Source: Streptomyces globisporus (GTDB lineage: Bacteria; Actinomycetota; Actinomycetes; Streptomycetales; Streptomycetaceae). Taken from it: a DNA stretch of 64,000 nucleotides. The notes under the pieces were generated by a model. It did no database searches and had not been told where the DNA came from. It saw only the letters and a list, made by a program, of their open reading frames with translations. Each line of letters opens with the position of its first letter. Positions within the stretch are counted from its first letter, which is position 1. The stretch is taken from positions 124,001 to 188,000 of the forward strand of contig BMTG01000002.1 of NCBI GenBank assembly GCA_014649555.1. Reading direction: 5' to 3'. Of this stretch, positions 35,347 through 43,712 are shown piece after piece. The position numbers and the translations under genes are program-made.

Positions 35347-36243
35347 ATGACGACGATGTCGGCGCGAGCCACCGGAACCACGACGCCGTTGAGCGACGGC
35401 CGGATCGGCACGCAGGCAACGGACGTCACGGGGGAGCTGCCCTGGATCGAGGACGCCGGGAAGGTGGCCCCGCAGGACGCCCGCGCCCTCTCCAAGATCT
35501 TCTTCGACCGCCTCCAGACACTGGAGGAGGGCACGCACGAGCACCAGTACGCGCGCAACACCCTCATCGAGATGAACCTCTCCCTGGTGCGCTTCGCCGC
35601 GTCCCGGTTCCGCAACCGCGGCGGCGACGACACCGAGGACATCATCCAGGTCGGCACGATCGGCCTGATCAAGGCGATCGACCGGTTCGACCTCTCCCGC
35701 GAGGTCGAGTTCGCCACCTTCGCCGTGCCCTACATCGTCGGGGAGATCAAGCGGTTCTTCCGCGACACGACCTGGTCGGTGCACGTGCCGCGGCGCCTCC
35801 AGGAGCTGCGCGTGGACCTCGCCAAGGCGAAGGAGCAGCTCTCCGCCAAGCTCGACCGCGACCCCACCGTCAAGGAACTCGCCGCCCACCTCGACCTCCC
35901 CGAGGAGGAGATCATCGAGGGGCTCGTGGCCGCCAACGGCTACTCGGCCGGTTCGCTCGACACCCCGTCCGCGGACAGCGACTCCGGCCAGGAGCAGCGG
36001 GCGTACGCCGATGTGCTCGGCGAGGCGGATCCGGGCATGGAGACCGTCGAGAACCTGCACACCCTGGCCCCGCTGCTGGAGCAGCTCGACGACCGGGAGC
36101 GCCGGATCGTGCAGATGCGCTTCGGGGCGGAGATGACGCAGTCGCAGATCGGCGCCGAGCTGGGCGTGTCCCAGATGCACGTGTCGCGGCTGCTCAGCCG
36201 GATCGTCCAGCAGTTGCGCAAGGGTATGAGCGTCGAGGCGTGA
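35347..36243 (+). CDS. SigB/SigF-type (group 3) RNA polymerase sigma factor
   Basis: The 298-residue sigma factor has region 2 ('NRGGDDTEDIIQVGTIGLIK' then 'AIDRFDLSREVEFATFAVPY'), region 3 and region 4 ('MTQSQIGAELGVSQMHVSRL'). It belongs to the SigB-like stress and development subfamily that Streptomyces carries in many copies, so a specific symbol is not given. Members are held by RsbW-type anti-sigma kinases and freed by STAS antagonists; genes for all these partners follow within 8 kb. GGGAGG before the ATG at 35347 decides the start. A terminator-like hairpin follows the stop. Confidence 0.9.
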   Translation: MTTMSARATGTTTPLSDGRIGTQATDVTGELPWIEDAGKVAPQDARALSKIFFDRLQTLEEGTHEHQYARNTLIEMNLSLVRFAASRFRNRGGDDTEDIIQVGTIGLIKAIDRFDLSREVEFATFAVPYIVGEIKRFFRDTTWSVHVPRRLQELRVDLAKAKEQLSAKLDRDPTVKELAAHLDLPEEEIIEGLVAANGYSAGSLDTPSADSDSGQEQRAYADVLGEADPGMETVENLHTLAPLLEQLDDRERRIVQMRFGAEMTQSQIGAELGVSQMHVSRLLSRIVQQLRKGMSVEA

Positions 36244-36278
36244 GATCCCGCACACCGTTCGGGTCCCGTCCCGTGTCC

Positions 36279-36310
36279 GAAGCCGTCCGCCCCTCCGGGC
36301 GGGCGGCTTC
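36279..36310 (+). terminator. Terminator after the sigma factor gene
   Basis: GAAGCCGTCCGCCC (36279-36292) pairs with 36297-36310 through one G-U pair across a CTCC loop. It lies 36 bases after the sigma stop and separates that gene from the following signalling operon. Confidence 0.7.
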
Positions 36311-36415
36311 GTGCCGTCCGCTCCTCCGGGCGGGGGCCGGCGAGGCGTATGCCTCGCATATGCTTGGCGATGATCAGGCCGGACGCACCGTGCCGTCGCA
36401 CGAGAGGGTGAAGGC

Positions 36416-37681
36416 TTGACCGAGTCACCCGTGGGCACAACGCAGATCTCTGCGGGCGCGCCCGGTATCCCCACCCAGCAGGTCGGCATCCCCCACCACC
36501 CCGAGTCTGCGCTGTGGACCGCGACGATCCTGCTGGTGGAGGACGACGCCGGCGACGCGCTGCTCGTCGAGGAGATGCTCTCGGACAGCGAGCTGGACTC
36601 CGCCCTCACCTGGTGCAAGACACTCGGCGAGGCCCGCACGTTCCTGCGCGCCTCGACCGCACCGGTGTGCGTGCTGCTCGATCTTCATCTTCCCGACGTC
36701 CACGGCCTGGACGCCGTGCGCCAGATCCTGGAAACGGACAGCGAGGCCGCGATCGTCGTCCTCACCGGCTTGGAGGACTCGGGCACCGGGCTCCGCGCGG
36801 TCGCGGGAGGCGCCCAGGACTACCTGGTGAAAGGCCGTCTGGGCCCCGAGATCCTCTCGCGCGCGATCCGCTACGCCCTCCAGCGCAAGGAGGTCGAGCG
36901 GGCCGCCGCGGCGTTGCGCGCCAACCAGCTCATGGCCCAGGAGAACGCCCGGCTGGAGCGCGGTCTGCTGCCCGTACCGCTGTTGCGGGACGACTTGTTC
37001 CGGGCCCGCGCCCGCTACGAGCCGGGGCGAGTCCACGGGCTGCTGAGCGGTGACTTCTACGATGTCGTGCAGACGGCGGACGGCACGGTGCACGCGGTGA
37101 TCGGCGATGTCTCCGGGCACGGTGCGGCCGAGGCGGCGCTCGGCGTGTGCCTGCGGGTGGCCTGGCGTACCGCTGTACTGTGCGGCACGTCCCACGTCGA
37201 GCAGATCGCCCTGCTGGAGGAGATCCTGGTCGCCGAGCGCTCGGACGCGCATGTGTTCGCCACGGTCACCTCCCTGGTGTTCCCGCCGGACCGGCGAAGC
37301 GTCCAGATCCTGCGGGCCGGTCACCCCGGCCTGCTGCTGCGCCAGGGCACCGGTGTGACGTGGGTCGAGCCCGAAGGCGGCATGGCGCTCGGGCTGCTGC
37401 CCGGAATGGGCCGATGGCCGACGGTGGACATCCCGCTGCCGCCCGGGGCGGGCCTGGTGCTCTTCACCGACGGCCTCTTCGAGGGACGCGACGGACCGGA
37501 AAGCCGCCTGGGCGAGGAAGGGCTGCTGGCGATGGCGCAGGACAACGGGCATCTGCCGGCGTCCGCGTTCGTCGACGCCCTGGTGGCGGGAGCCGCCGAG
37601 GGGGCCGCGCCGTACGGCGGGCTCGCGGACGATGTGGCCGTACTGCACCTGGGCTGGGGATCGGAAGACGATGAGCACTGA
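36416..37681 (+). CDS. Receiver-PP2C response regulator phosphatase
   Basis: The 421-residue protein joins an N-terminal receiver domain ('ATILLVEDDAGDALLVEEML', phospho-Asp in 'VLLDLHLPDVHG', Lys in 'DYLVKGRLG') to a SpoIIE/RsbU phosphatase domain with all metal Asp residues ('LLSGDFYDVV', 'VIGDVSGHGAAEA', 'LFTDGLFEG', 'LADDVAVLHL'). A short coiled linker lies between. Phosphorylation, probably by the next-door CHASE3 kinase, would switch dephosphorylation of a STAS antagonist. The TTG at 36416 follows GAGAGGGTGAAGG and is the best start. A palindrome CGAGGC-GTAT-GCCTCG (36341-36356) lies in the promoter region. It overlaps the kinase gene by 11 bases. Confidence 0.87.
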   Translation: MTESPVGTTQISAGAPGIPTQQVGIPHHPESALWTATILLVEDDAGDALLVEEMLSDSELDSALTWCKTLGEARTFLRASTAPVCVLLDLHLPDVHGLDAVRQILETDSEAAIVVLTGLEDSGTGLRAVAGGAQDYLVKGRLGPEILSRAIRYALQRKEVERAAAALRANQLMAQENARLERGLLPVPLLRDDLFRARARYEPGRVHGLLSGDFYDVVQTADGTVHAVIGDVSGHGAAEAALGVCLRVAWRTAVLCGTSHVEQIALLEEILVAERSDAHVFATVTSLVFPPDRRSVQILRAGHPGLLLRQGTGVTWVEPEGGMALGLLPGMGRWPTVDIPLPPGAGLVLFTDGLFEGRDGPESRLGEEGLLAMAQDNGHLPASAFVDALVAGAAEGAAPYGGLADDVAVLHLGWGSEDDEH

Positions 37682-39302
37682 CAGCACCAAGGGGATACCG
37701 GGAACGAGCCTCGCCGCTCGGCTGCCGGTGCAGTCCTGGGTCCACCTGATACTCGGCGGTTTCGTCGTGGTCGTCTGCGGCTGCCTGGTGGTCGGCGGCC
37801 TGGTGCTGTCCCGGATGTCGGAGCGCACCGACGAGCTGGTGGACCGTATCCAGCCGGCGCGATCGGTCTCCTTCCAGCTGCAGAACGCCCTGCTCGACCA
37901 GGAGACGGGGGTCCGGGGGTTCGCCCTGACCGGTGACCGCTCCTTCCTGGAGCCGTACGAGGCAGGGAAGAGCGCAGAGCTGGAGCGGCTGGCTCAGGCC
38001 CGGGAGCTGGTCGGCGACGACGAGCGACTCGCGAATGACCTCGACGCCATCGAGGCCGCAGCCACCCGGTGGCGGCGTGACAAGGCCGAGCCATTGATCG
38101 CGGCGGTGCGGGAGGGCGGTCCCAGCCGCTCCGGCACCACCGCGCAGCTCCAGAGCAGCAAGACGGAGTTCGACACCCTGCGGCGCGCCTACACCGCCCA
38201 GCAGGGACGTCTGGCCGAGGCCCGGGACCAGGCGCGGGCCGATCTGAACGCCGCGCGCTCCACCCGCGACTGGGTGGTGGGCATCCTCCTCGGCGTTCTC
38301 GTGCTGACCATCGTGGCGCTGAGCGTGCTGCTCCACCGGGTGGTGGGCGTGCCGCTGAGCCGGCTCCGCGCCGCCTCCGAAGCGGTGCGCTCGGGCACCT
38401 TCGACCAACGGATCGAGATCCAGGGCCCTTCCGACGTTCAGGCCGTGGCCGGTGCGGTGGAGAACATGCGCCAACGGCTCTCCGACGAACTGGCCGAGAC
38501 GCAGAAGCGCGAGGGCCTGCTCGCGGACCAGACGCAGGAACTGCGCCGCTCCAACTCCGAACTGGAGCAGTTCGCGTACGTCGCATCGCACGACCTCCAG
38601 GAGCCTTTGCGCAAGGTCGCCTCGTTCTGCCAGCTGCTGGAGAAGCGGTACGGGACGGAGCTGGACGACCGGGGCAAGCAGTACATCGCCTTCGCGGTGG
38701 ACGGCGCCAAGCGCATGCAGGTGCTCATCAACGACCTGCTGACCTTCTCGCGAGTGGGCCGGGTCCACGAGGGCTGGAAGCCCGTCGACCTGGGACGGTC
38801 ACTCGACCGCGCCCTGGGCAATCTGGCCGCGGCGGTCGAGGAGTCGGGGGCGGTCGTCGAGCGGTCCGAAGAGCTGCCGGAGCTCGTCGGGGACGCCACC
38901 GCCCTCACCATGGTCTGGCAGAACCTCGTCGGCAACGCCGTGAAGTTCCGCCACCCCGACCGTCCGCCCCGGATCACCGTCGACTGCGAGCGCGAGGACG
39001 AGAACTGGCACCTGACCGTGTCGGACAACGGGATCGGGATCGCTCCCGAGTTCGCGGACAAGGTGTTCGTCATCTTCCAGCGGCTGCACGCTCGCGACGA
39101 GTACGACGGCACGGGTATCGGTCTGGCACTCTGCCGGAAGATCATCGAGTTCCACGGTGGCCGGATCTGGCTGGAGCCCGAACCGGGCGAAGGCACCCGG
39201 ATCCACTTCACCCTGCCGGTCGCGCCCGAGGCGCCCACCCACACCACGGCGGAGCTGCTCGCTCACGCCCAGCTCACCAGCCAGTCGGGAGACGCTTCGT
39301 GA
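37671..39302 (+). CDS. CHASE3-HAMP sensor histidine kinase
   Basis: The 543-residue membrane kinase has a helix near 25-48, a CHASE3 extracytoplasmic domain ('[20 protein letters not shown]'), a second helix ('[20 protein letters not shown]'), a HAMP linker, a HisKA domain with His in '[19 protein letters not shown]' and a full HATPase ('[13 protein letters not shown]', '[15 protein letters not shown]', '[18 protein letters not shown]'). The phytochrome-like 'SHDLQEPLR' box usually pairs with small Rcp1-type receivers, and one follows directly. It overlaps the phosphatase gene by 11 bases and the receiver gene by four. Confidence 0.9.
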   Translation: MSTDSTKGIPGTSLAARLPVQSWVHLILGGFVVVVCGCLVVGGLVLSRMSERTDELVDRIQPARSVSFQLQNALLDQETGVRGFALTGDRSFLEPYEAGKSAELERLAQARELVGDDERLANDLDAIEAAATRWRRDKAEPLIAAVREGGPSRSGTTAQLQSSKTEFDTLRRAYTAQQGRLAEARDQARADLNAARSTRDWVVGILLGVLVLTIVALSVLLHRVVGVPLSRLRAASEAVRSGTFDQRIEIQGPSDVQAVAGAVENMRQRLSDELAETQKREGLLADQTQELRRSNSELEQFAYVASHDLQEPLRKVASFCQLLEKRYGTELDDRGKQYIAFAVDGAKRMQVLINDLLTFSRVGRVHEGWKPVDLGRSLDRALGNLAAAVEESGAVVERSEELPELVGDATALTMVWQNLVGNAVKFRHPDRPPRITVDCEREDENWHLTVSDNGIGIAPEFADKVFVIFQRLHARDEYDGTGIGLALCRKIIEFHGGRIWLEPEPGEGTRIHFTLPVAPEAPTHTTAELLAHAQLTSQSGDAS

Positions 39303-39742
39303 ACACCCCTGTGCAGCCCATCGAGGTCCTGCTCGTCGAGGACGATCCCGGCGACGAGCTGATGACCCGTGAGGCCTTCGAGGACAACAAGATCCGCAAC
39401 ACCCTGCACGTCGTGCGCGACGGGCAGGAGGCGCTGGACTTCCTCTACCGGCGCGGCGAGTACACCGAGGCCCCCCGCCCCGACCTGGTGCTGCTGGACC
39501 TGAACCTGCCCAAGTACGACGGCCGGCAGGTGCTGGAGCAGATCAAGGGCGACCCCGAACTCGCCCTCATCCCCGTGGTCGTCCTCACCACCTCCTCGGC
39601 CGAGGAGGACATCCTGCGCAGTTACAAGCTGCACGCCAACGCCTACGTGACGAAGCCGGTGGACCTCGACCAGTTCATCGCGGCCGTCCGCCAGATCGAC
39701 GAGTTCTTTGTGACCGTGGTGCGGCTGCCCGGACGTGCGTAG
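39299..39742 (+). CDS. Stand-alone Rcp1-type response regulator receiver
   Basis: The 147-residue protein is a receiver domain only: acidic pair in '[20 protein letters not shown]', phospho-Asp in '[14 protein letters not shown]', Thr-Thr-Ser in '[11 protein letters not shown]' and Lys in '[10 protein letters not shown]'. The insert around '[17 protein letters not shown]' is typical of Rcp1 partners of phytochrome-like kinases. Its GTG overlaps the kinase stop (GTGA). With no output domain, it probably relays phosphate or competes with the receiver of the upstream phosphatase. Confidence 0.92.
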   Translation: MNTPVQPIEVLLVEDDPGDELMTREAFEDNKIRNTLHVVRDGQEALDFLYRRGEYTEAPRPDLVLLDLNLPKYDGRQVLEQIKGDPELALIPVVVLTTSSAEEDILRSYKLHANAYVTKPVDLDQFIAAVRQIDEFFVTVVRLPGRA

Positions 39743-39761
39743 GATCGGTCCGGATCTCCTG

Positions 39762-39786
39762 GAGTGGGATCGTTCGCCACGGGTAG
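39762..39786 (+). promoter_or_regulatory. Possible SigB-type promoter upstream of the RsbW-like gene
   Basis: GAGT (39762-39765), 15 bases, then GGGTAG (39781-39786) fits the streptomycete SigB-like pattern GNNT-N14-16-GGGTA(C/T) except for the final base. It begins 20 bases after the receiver gene stop and 78 bases before the RsbW-like ATG (39840). Confidence 0.35.
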
Positions 39787-39839
39787 ACGATTGGCGGAAA
39801 AGGTCTCCGACCCTCACTGCGGCGCCCTGGCTGGAGCAC

Positions 39840-40313
39840 ATGAACGAACAGGTCACCTCCTCACCGGAAGAAACGGTTCAGGTGCCGGCTTCCGTCGAGG
39901 TACCCCCCTCCGCCGAGGTACTGCTCAGCGCCGAGGTCTTCGACGGCGAGCCGGGCTGCATCGCGCAGGCCCGTGCGCTCGCCGACCGCTTCCTGACGAG
40001 GCTCACGGTGGAGTGCCTCGCCCGGATCGGGGAACACACGCGCAGCGATCTGATGCTGGCCGTCAGTGAGCTGGTGACCAACGCCGACCGCTACAGCCAC
40101 GGTCCCTACATGCTGGAACTGGAAGGCAACGCGGAGCGCATCAGCGTCACCGTGTACGACAGCAGCACCGCGATGCCCGTGCTGTACGCCCCGGACCCGT
40201 CCCGCCTCGGCGGCCACGGCATGGAGATCGTCGTGGCGCTGTGCGACCGGCTCACGGCCGAGCGGGTGCCGGTGGGCAAGCGGATCCGCGCGGAGTTCCA
40301 GCTCAGCACCTGA
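39840..40313 (+). CDS. RsbW-like anti-sigma serine kinase / ATP-binding protein
   Basis: The 157-residue protein is a HATPase_c_2 domain with the N box 'DLMLAVSELVTNADRYSHGP' and a glycine segment 'PSRLGGHGMEIVVALCDRL'. In partner switching such a protein binds a SigB-type sigma factor and phosphorylates a STAS antagonist. About 40 N-terminal residues are low-complexity with repeats of Val-Pro-Ser-Ala-Glu-Val. GGAG lies five bases before the ATG at 39840. A possible SigB-type promoter lies upstream, which would give feedback. The sigma factor at 35347 is the nearest candidate partner. Confidence 0.85.
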   Translation: MNEQVTSSPEETVQVPASVEVPPSAEVLLSAEVFDGEPGCIAQARALADRFLTRLTVECLARIGEHTRSDLMLAVSELVTNADRYSHGPYMLELEGNAERISVTVYDSSTAMPVLYAPDPSRLGGHGMEIVVALCDRLTAERVPVGKRIRAEFQLST

Positions 40314-40349
40314 GCCCGCCGGGCTCCCCTCTCCCGGCCGGTTTTCCTC

Positions 40350-40760
40350 TCAGGAGTCGAGCACGGCGGTGGCCTCGACCTCGACCAGGTGGTCGGGGAC
40401 GTCCAGAGCCGCGACGCCCACCAGCGTGCCGGGCGGTACGGGAGTGGTCCCAAGGCGCGCGGCGGCCCGGGCCACGCCCTCCAGGAACAGCGGCAGCTTC
40501 TCGGGCGTCCAGTCAACGACGTACACGGTCAGCTTCGCCACGTCCTCGAAGGTGCCGCCGACCGCGGTGAGGGCCGTGCCGATGTTGACGTAACACTGCT
40601 CGACCTGCGCGGCGAGATCGCCGGCACCGACGGTGGCACCGTCCGCGTCCCAGGCGACCTGCCCGGCGATGAAGACCAGCTTCGATCCGGTCGCGACCGA
40701 CACCTGCCGGTAGGCGCCTATCTCCGGCAGTCCGCTCGGGTTCACCAGGGTGATGGCCAT
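40350..40760 (-). CDS. RidA/YjgF-YER057c-UK114 family protein without the catalytic Arg
   Basis: The 136-residue protein has the RidA fold ('VNPSGLPEIGAYRQVSVATG', 'VFIAGQVAWDADGATVGAGD', 'LTKVTVYVVD'-like strand). True RidA enzymes use an Arg in a Pro-x-Arg-x-x-Val-Gly-Val motif to bind the imine carboxylate; here the motif reads 'VPPGTLVGVAALDVPDHLVE', with no Arg. It is thus a non-canonical Rid member and probably not a standard 2-iminoacid deaminase. It is divergent from an HxlR regulator gene, which may control it. Confidence 0.85.
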   Translation of the reverse strand: MAITLVNPSGLPEIGAYRQVSVATGSKLVFIAGQVAWDADGATVGAGDLAAQVEQCYVNIGTALTAVGGTFEDVAKLTVYVVDWTPEKLPLFLEGVARAAARLGTTPVPPGTLVGVAALDVPDHLVEVEATAVLDS

Positions 40761-40856
40761 ACCTCTCGCCTCCTCGTCCTGGGGGCCGTGCCCCCATTCT
40801 CCACCGGACCGGACGGCTGCCGGTCACTTGTGGTTACTCAGGAACCGTAGGAGAGT

Positions 40857-40880
40857 GTGCGTCGACATGGAAGAACGCAC
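40857..40880. promoter_or_regulatory. Inverted repeat between RidA and HxlR genes
   Basis: GTGCGT (40857-40862) and ACGCAC (40875-40880) are exact inverted arms with a 12-base centre, 22 bases before the HxlR ATG. Position and symmetry suit an HxlR autoregulatory operator also serving the divergent ridA-like gene. Confidence 0.4.
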
Positions 40881-40902
40881 TTTTCGGTGACAGGGGAACC
40901 TC

Positions 40903-41286
40903 ATGGTGACCAAGCAGTTCAGCGGCTCGCCCGAGGACGCGGATCTGCGGCGCGCGGACTCGTTGGCGCGCGAGATCTTCTCCGACGTCGCCAACAAGTG
41001 GGCGCTCCTGATCATCGAGGCCCTGGGCGAGGGCACCCTCCGCTTCAGCGAGCTGCGGGGCGAGGTCGAGGGCATCAGCCACAAGATGCTCACCCAGAAC
41101 CTGCGGATGCTGGAGCGGTACGGACTCGTCGAGCGGTGCGTCCACCCCACCGTGCCCCCGCGGGTGGAGTACACGCTCACCGAGCCGGGGCAGGGCCTGC
41201 GCCGGACAGTCCACGTGCTGTGCGACTGGACCCATGAGCACATCGGCCACATCGAGGCCTCCCGCCGCACCTTCGACGCGTCCTGA
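40903..41286 (+). CDS. HxlR-family winged-helix transcriptional regulator
   Basis: The 127-residue protein has the HxlR fold: 'VANKWALLIIEALGEGTLRF', then 'LRGEVEGISHKMLTQNLRML' as recognition region and 'VPPRVEYTLTEPGQGLRRTV' in the wing. Family members usually repress the gene transcribed divergently and respond to electrophiles or metabolites. Here the divergent gene is the RidA-like one. There is no Cys in the sequence, so a thiol-based switch as in HypR or QorR is unlikely. AGGGGAA precedes the ATG. Confidence 0.9.
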   Translation: MVTKQFSGSPEDADLRRADSLAREIFSDVANKWALLIIEALGEGTLRFSELRGEVEGISHKMLTQNLRMLERYGLVERCVHPTVPPRVEYTLTEPGQGLRRTVHVLCDWTHEHIGHIEASRRTFDAS

Positions 41287-41328
41287 CCGTCCGGCCGGTC
41301 GGCCCTGTCTCCCGGTCAGCCCTCCCGG

Positions 41329-42498
41329 TCAGTTCTTCTGCCGGCCGAACCAGTCCAGGCACAGGACCAGCGCGTCGTCGAGCGTGTCCGTGACCCGGTA
41401 CTCCGCCAGCTCGCCGAGGATCGCGCGCGGGACGGTGGCGGCGGGCAGGAGCCGGGTCGACTGGATGGCGCGGGCCAGCATGCGGTCCCCGTACACCTCG
41501 CCGAGCGGGGACGCCGCGTCGTACACGCCGTCGCTCAACAGAAGCAGCCGGTCGCCGGGCTCGACGTGGAACTCCTGGACCGTGTACTGCGACTCCTCGA
41601 ACATGCCGAGCGGCAGCTGCGCCTCCAGCTCCATCCGGTGGACCGAGCGGCCGCGCTGTATCCACAGTTGGGGCGATCCCGCGTCGACTACGCCGACCCG
41701 CCCGGTCGCGAGCTCGAAGCGGAGCAGCAGGGTGGAGACGTGGGAGGCGCCGCGGTGCTGGTCGTAGATGGCCTGGTCGGCGAGGGCCGCCTGGTCCGCG
41801 ATGCCGATACCGGCCCGGCGGGCGTTGCGCAGGGCGTTGACGGCGAGGTTGGTGAGGAGGGAGGCCTGTATGCCCTCGCCCATGCCGTTGGTCACCGCGA
41901 GGGTCAGCTCGTCGCCGTCGGCGGCCCAGTCGAAGTTGTCGCCGTGTATGGCGTACGCGGGCTCCAGCTGGGCCCCGATGGCGAACTCGGCGGCGGTGCA
42001 GGCGCGGGCGGGCAGCAGCTGCCACTGCATCTCGGCGGCGAGGGTGAGGCGGCTGGTGCGCCGGGCGCGCTGATAGAGGTCGGTGTCCCGCTCGGCGACC
42101 AGGATCTCGTGTCCCAGCAGGTCGGCGACGTGGGTCAGCTCGCCGACCAGCTCCGGGGTGGACAGCGTCTGGGGCAGCCGGACGGTGAGGATGCCGAGCC
42201 GTTCGCCCCGGACGGTCACGGGCAGGTGGTGATCGACGGCGTCGTCGTGCCGGACCTGCTGTTCGCGGGGTTCCTGGCTGCCGAACGCCCGGCCCTCGGG
42301 GGTGTTGTGGAGAGACAGCGGCTCGCTCTCGCCGTCGGGCCCGTCGAGCGAGGTGAGGACCCGCAGACCGTAGTCGGCGAGGTGGAGCTCCACCGCGAGG
42401 GCGCCGTAGGCGCTGATGAGCTCGGCGCGCAGGGCGGCCAGCAGGGCGTGCGGCGCGGCGGCCCGCACTGCCGCCTCGATGTGGGTTCGTCTGTTCAC
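41329..42498 (-). CDS. PP2C/SpoIIE-like protein with altered metal-binding motif
   Basis: The 389-residue protein has a GAF-like N-terminal half (about 10-150) and a SpoIIE-type phosphatase domain. 'AIHGDNFDWAADGDEL' keeps the first metal Asp and 'LLLLSDGVYDAAS' and 'DTLDDALVLCLDW' keep later ones, but the GDVxGHG motif reads 'AVTNGMGEGIQ', with Asn in place of Asp and Glu in place of His. It may therefore be weakly active or a pseudo-phosphatase. GTG at 42498 is chosen; the longer frame would need a TTG inside the intergenic region. It is divergent from the MarR gene. Confidence 0.8.
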   Translation of the reverse strand: MNRRTHIEAAVRAAAPHALLAALRAELISAYGALAVELHLADYGLRVLTSLDGPDGESEPLSLHNTPEGRAFGSQEPREQQVRHDDAVDHHLPVTVRGERLGILTVRLPQTLSTPELVGELTHVADLLGHEILVAERDTDLYQRARRTSRLTLAAEMQWQLLPARACTAAEFAIGAQLEPAYAIHGDNFDWAADGDELTLAVTNGMGEGIQASLLTNLAVNALRNARRAGIGIADQAALADQAIYDQHRGASHVSTLLLRFELATGRVGVVDAGSPQLWIQRGRSVHRMELEAQLPLGMFEESQYTVQEFHVEPGDRLLLLSDGVYDAASPLGEVYGDRMLARAIQSTRLLPAATVPRAILGELAEYRVTDTLDDALVLCLDWFGRQKN

Positions 42499-42584
42499 GG
42501 TCTCTCGCGCATTCTTCGTCCTGCGGTGTGGTAAGGGCCGGGCCCGGGCTGACAAGTGGGGCTGACGGGTGACACAGTGGCTGA

Positions 42585-43100
42585 ATGCCCCTCCGAGGAT
42601 TTGGCCCCCGCAGTAGCGAACAGACGTCCGCCTACGCCGTCGCCGCCTCGGAGCTGCTGGAGGTGCTGTGGGGCCGGGGCCAGGAATCCGCCGCTTCGGG
42701 AAGCGTATCGCCCTCCCAGCTGCGCGCCCTGCTCGTGATCGAGAAGCACGAAGGCGCCAATCTGCGGGCCCTGGGGGAAGCCCTGGGCTCGCGCGCCCCC
42801 TCCGTCAGCCGGCTCTGCGACCGGATGGAAGCGATGGGGCTCGTGCTGCGTGCACCCAGCCCGACCAGCCGACGCGAAGTGGAACTGCGTCTGAGCATGC
42901 GCGGACGCGCCCTTCTCGAAGAGTACCGGGCCCTGCGCGCCGCCGAGCTGAACGCCGTGCTGGAGCGGATGGCTCCCGCCGACCTCGCCGCGCTCACGGA
43001 CGGACTCGCGGCCTTCCATGCCGCGGCTTCGGAGCGCCTTTCCCCGGAACGGGGTACGGACGCCTCCCCGCTCCGCGATGATGTCGCCGACAGCGCCTAG
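42585..43100 (+). CDS. MarR-family transcriptional regulator
   Basis: The 171-residue protein has a MarR winged helix-turn-helix: 'SPSQLRALLVIEKHEGANLR' then 'ALGSRAPSVSRLCDRMEAMG' and wing 'PSPTSRREVELRLSMRGRAL'. Its C-terminal 25 residues are probably disordered. It lies between the altered PP2C gene (divergent) and the STAS gene (same direction), so it may control either. The ATG at 42585 has no strong ribosome site, and the exact start is uncertain. Confidence 0.83.
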   Translation: MPLRGFGPRSSEQTSAYAVAASELLEVLWGRGQESAASGSVSPSQLRALLVIEKHEGANLRALGEALGSRAPSVSRLCDRMEAMGLVLRAPSPTSRREVELRLSMRGRALLEEYRALRAAELNAVLERMAPADLAALTDGLAAFHAAASERLSPERGTDASPLRDDVADSA

Positions 43101-43150
43101 CCTCATCCAGCCCCTGCTTCCGCATCCATCGGCACTCCGCCGTCGGCAGC

Positions 43151-43168
43151 CCGACGATCAATCGTCGG
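43151..43168. promoter_or_regulatory. Palindrome upstream of the STAS gene
   Basis: CCGACGAT-CA-ATCGTCGG (43151-43168) is a perfect 18-base palindrome, 50 bases after the MarR stop. A weaker one, GTTGTC-AAAT-GGCAAC (43196-43211, one mismatch), follows in an AT-rich promoter-like stretch. They could be MarR operators; the first could also fold as a 7-bp hairpin. Confidence 0.4.
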
Positions 43169-43323
43169 GGTTCAGATTGTTACCCGATGGAGAATGTTGT
43201 CAAATGGCAACTGTTACTTCTATCGTTATCCCGATATCCCGCCGCGACCAGGGACGGAGCGCTGCCGGCCCTTCCGGCGGCACGGCTCTCCGCTCCCTTC
43301 CGATCCCGCCCGAGGTGCCTTCC

Positions 43324-43686
43324 GTGCTTTCATCGCCCAACGAGGACAGAGCCGTCAGAATCACCACCCGGCGGGAGCGGGGCGCTCTGGTCCTCACCGT
43401 CTCGGGCGACCTCGACATCGACAGTGTGTCCCCCCTGGGCCTGGCTCTGACCTCAGCGGCCGACGACGGCTCGGGCCCGGTCGTCGTGGATCTCTCCGGC
43501 GTCGGATTCGCGGACTCGACGACGGTGAACGTGCTCCTCCAGGGTCACACCGCGCTCGGCGACCGGCTGCGTCTCGCGGCCCCGTCCCCGTTCATGCGGC
43601 GCCTGATCGGCATGATCGGCCTCGACAGCGCCCTGCCCGTCCTGCCTTCGGTGGACGACGCCATAGACGCCGTGCTGCCTTCCTGA
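43324..43686 (+). CDS. STAS-domain anti-sigma factor antagonist
   Basis: The 120-residue protein is a STAS domain: 'ALVLTVSGDLDIDSVSPLGL', then 'VVDLSGVGFADSTTVNVLLQ', where the Ser after Asp is the normal phosphorylation site. The usual Asp-Ser-Ser/Thr-Gly reads Asp-Ser-Thr-Thr. Unphosphorylated STAS proteins bind RsbW-like kinases and release the sigma factor. The GTG at 43324 follows GAGGTG and gives a normal family length; an ATG at 43204 would add 40 low-complexity residues. It completes the set of partner-switching genes in this region. Confidence 0.82.
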   Translation: MLSSPNEDRAVRITTRRERGALVLTVSGDLDIDSVSPLGLALTSAADDGSGPVVVDLSGVGFADSTTVNVLLQGHTALGDRLRLAAPSPFMRRLIGMIGLDSALPVLPSVDDAIDAVLPS

Positions 43687-43712
43687 CCTTCTTCCCGCCT
43701 GTCTTCCTGACG

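Noticed and set aside
36341-36356. Palindrome CGAGGC-GTAT-GCCTCG before the receiver-PP2C gene
   Set aside because: Arms are short, it lies close to a terminator and no matching copy was seen elsewhere; mentioned only in the gene entry.
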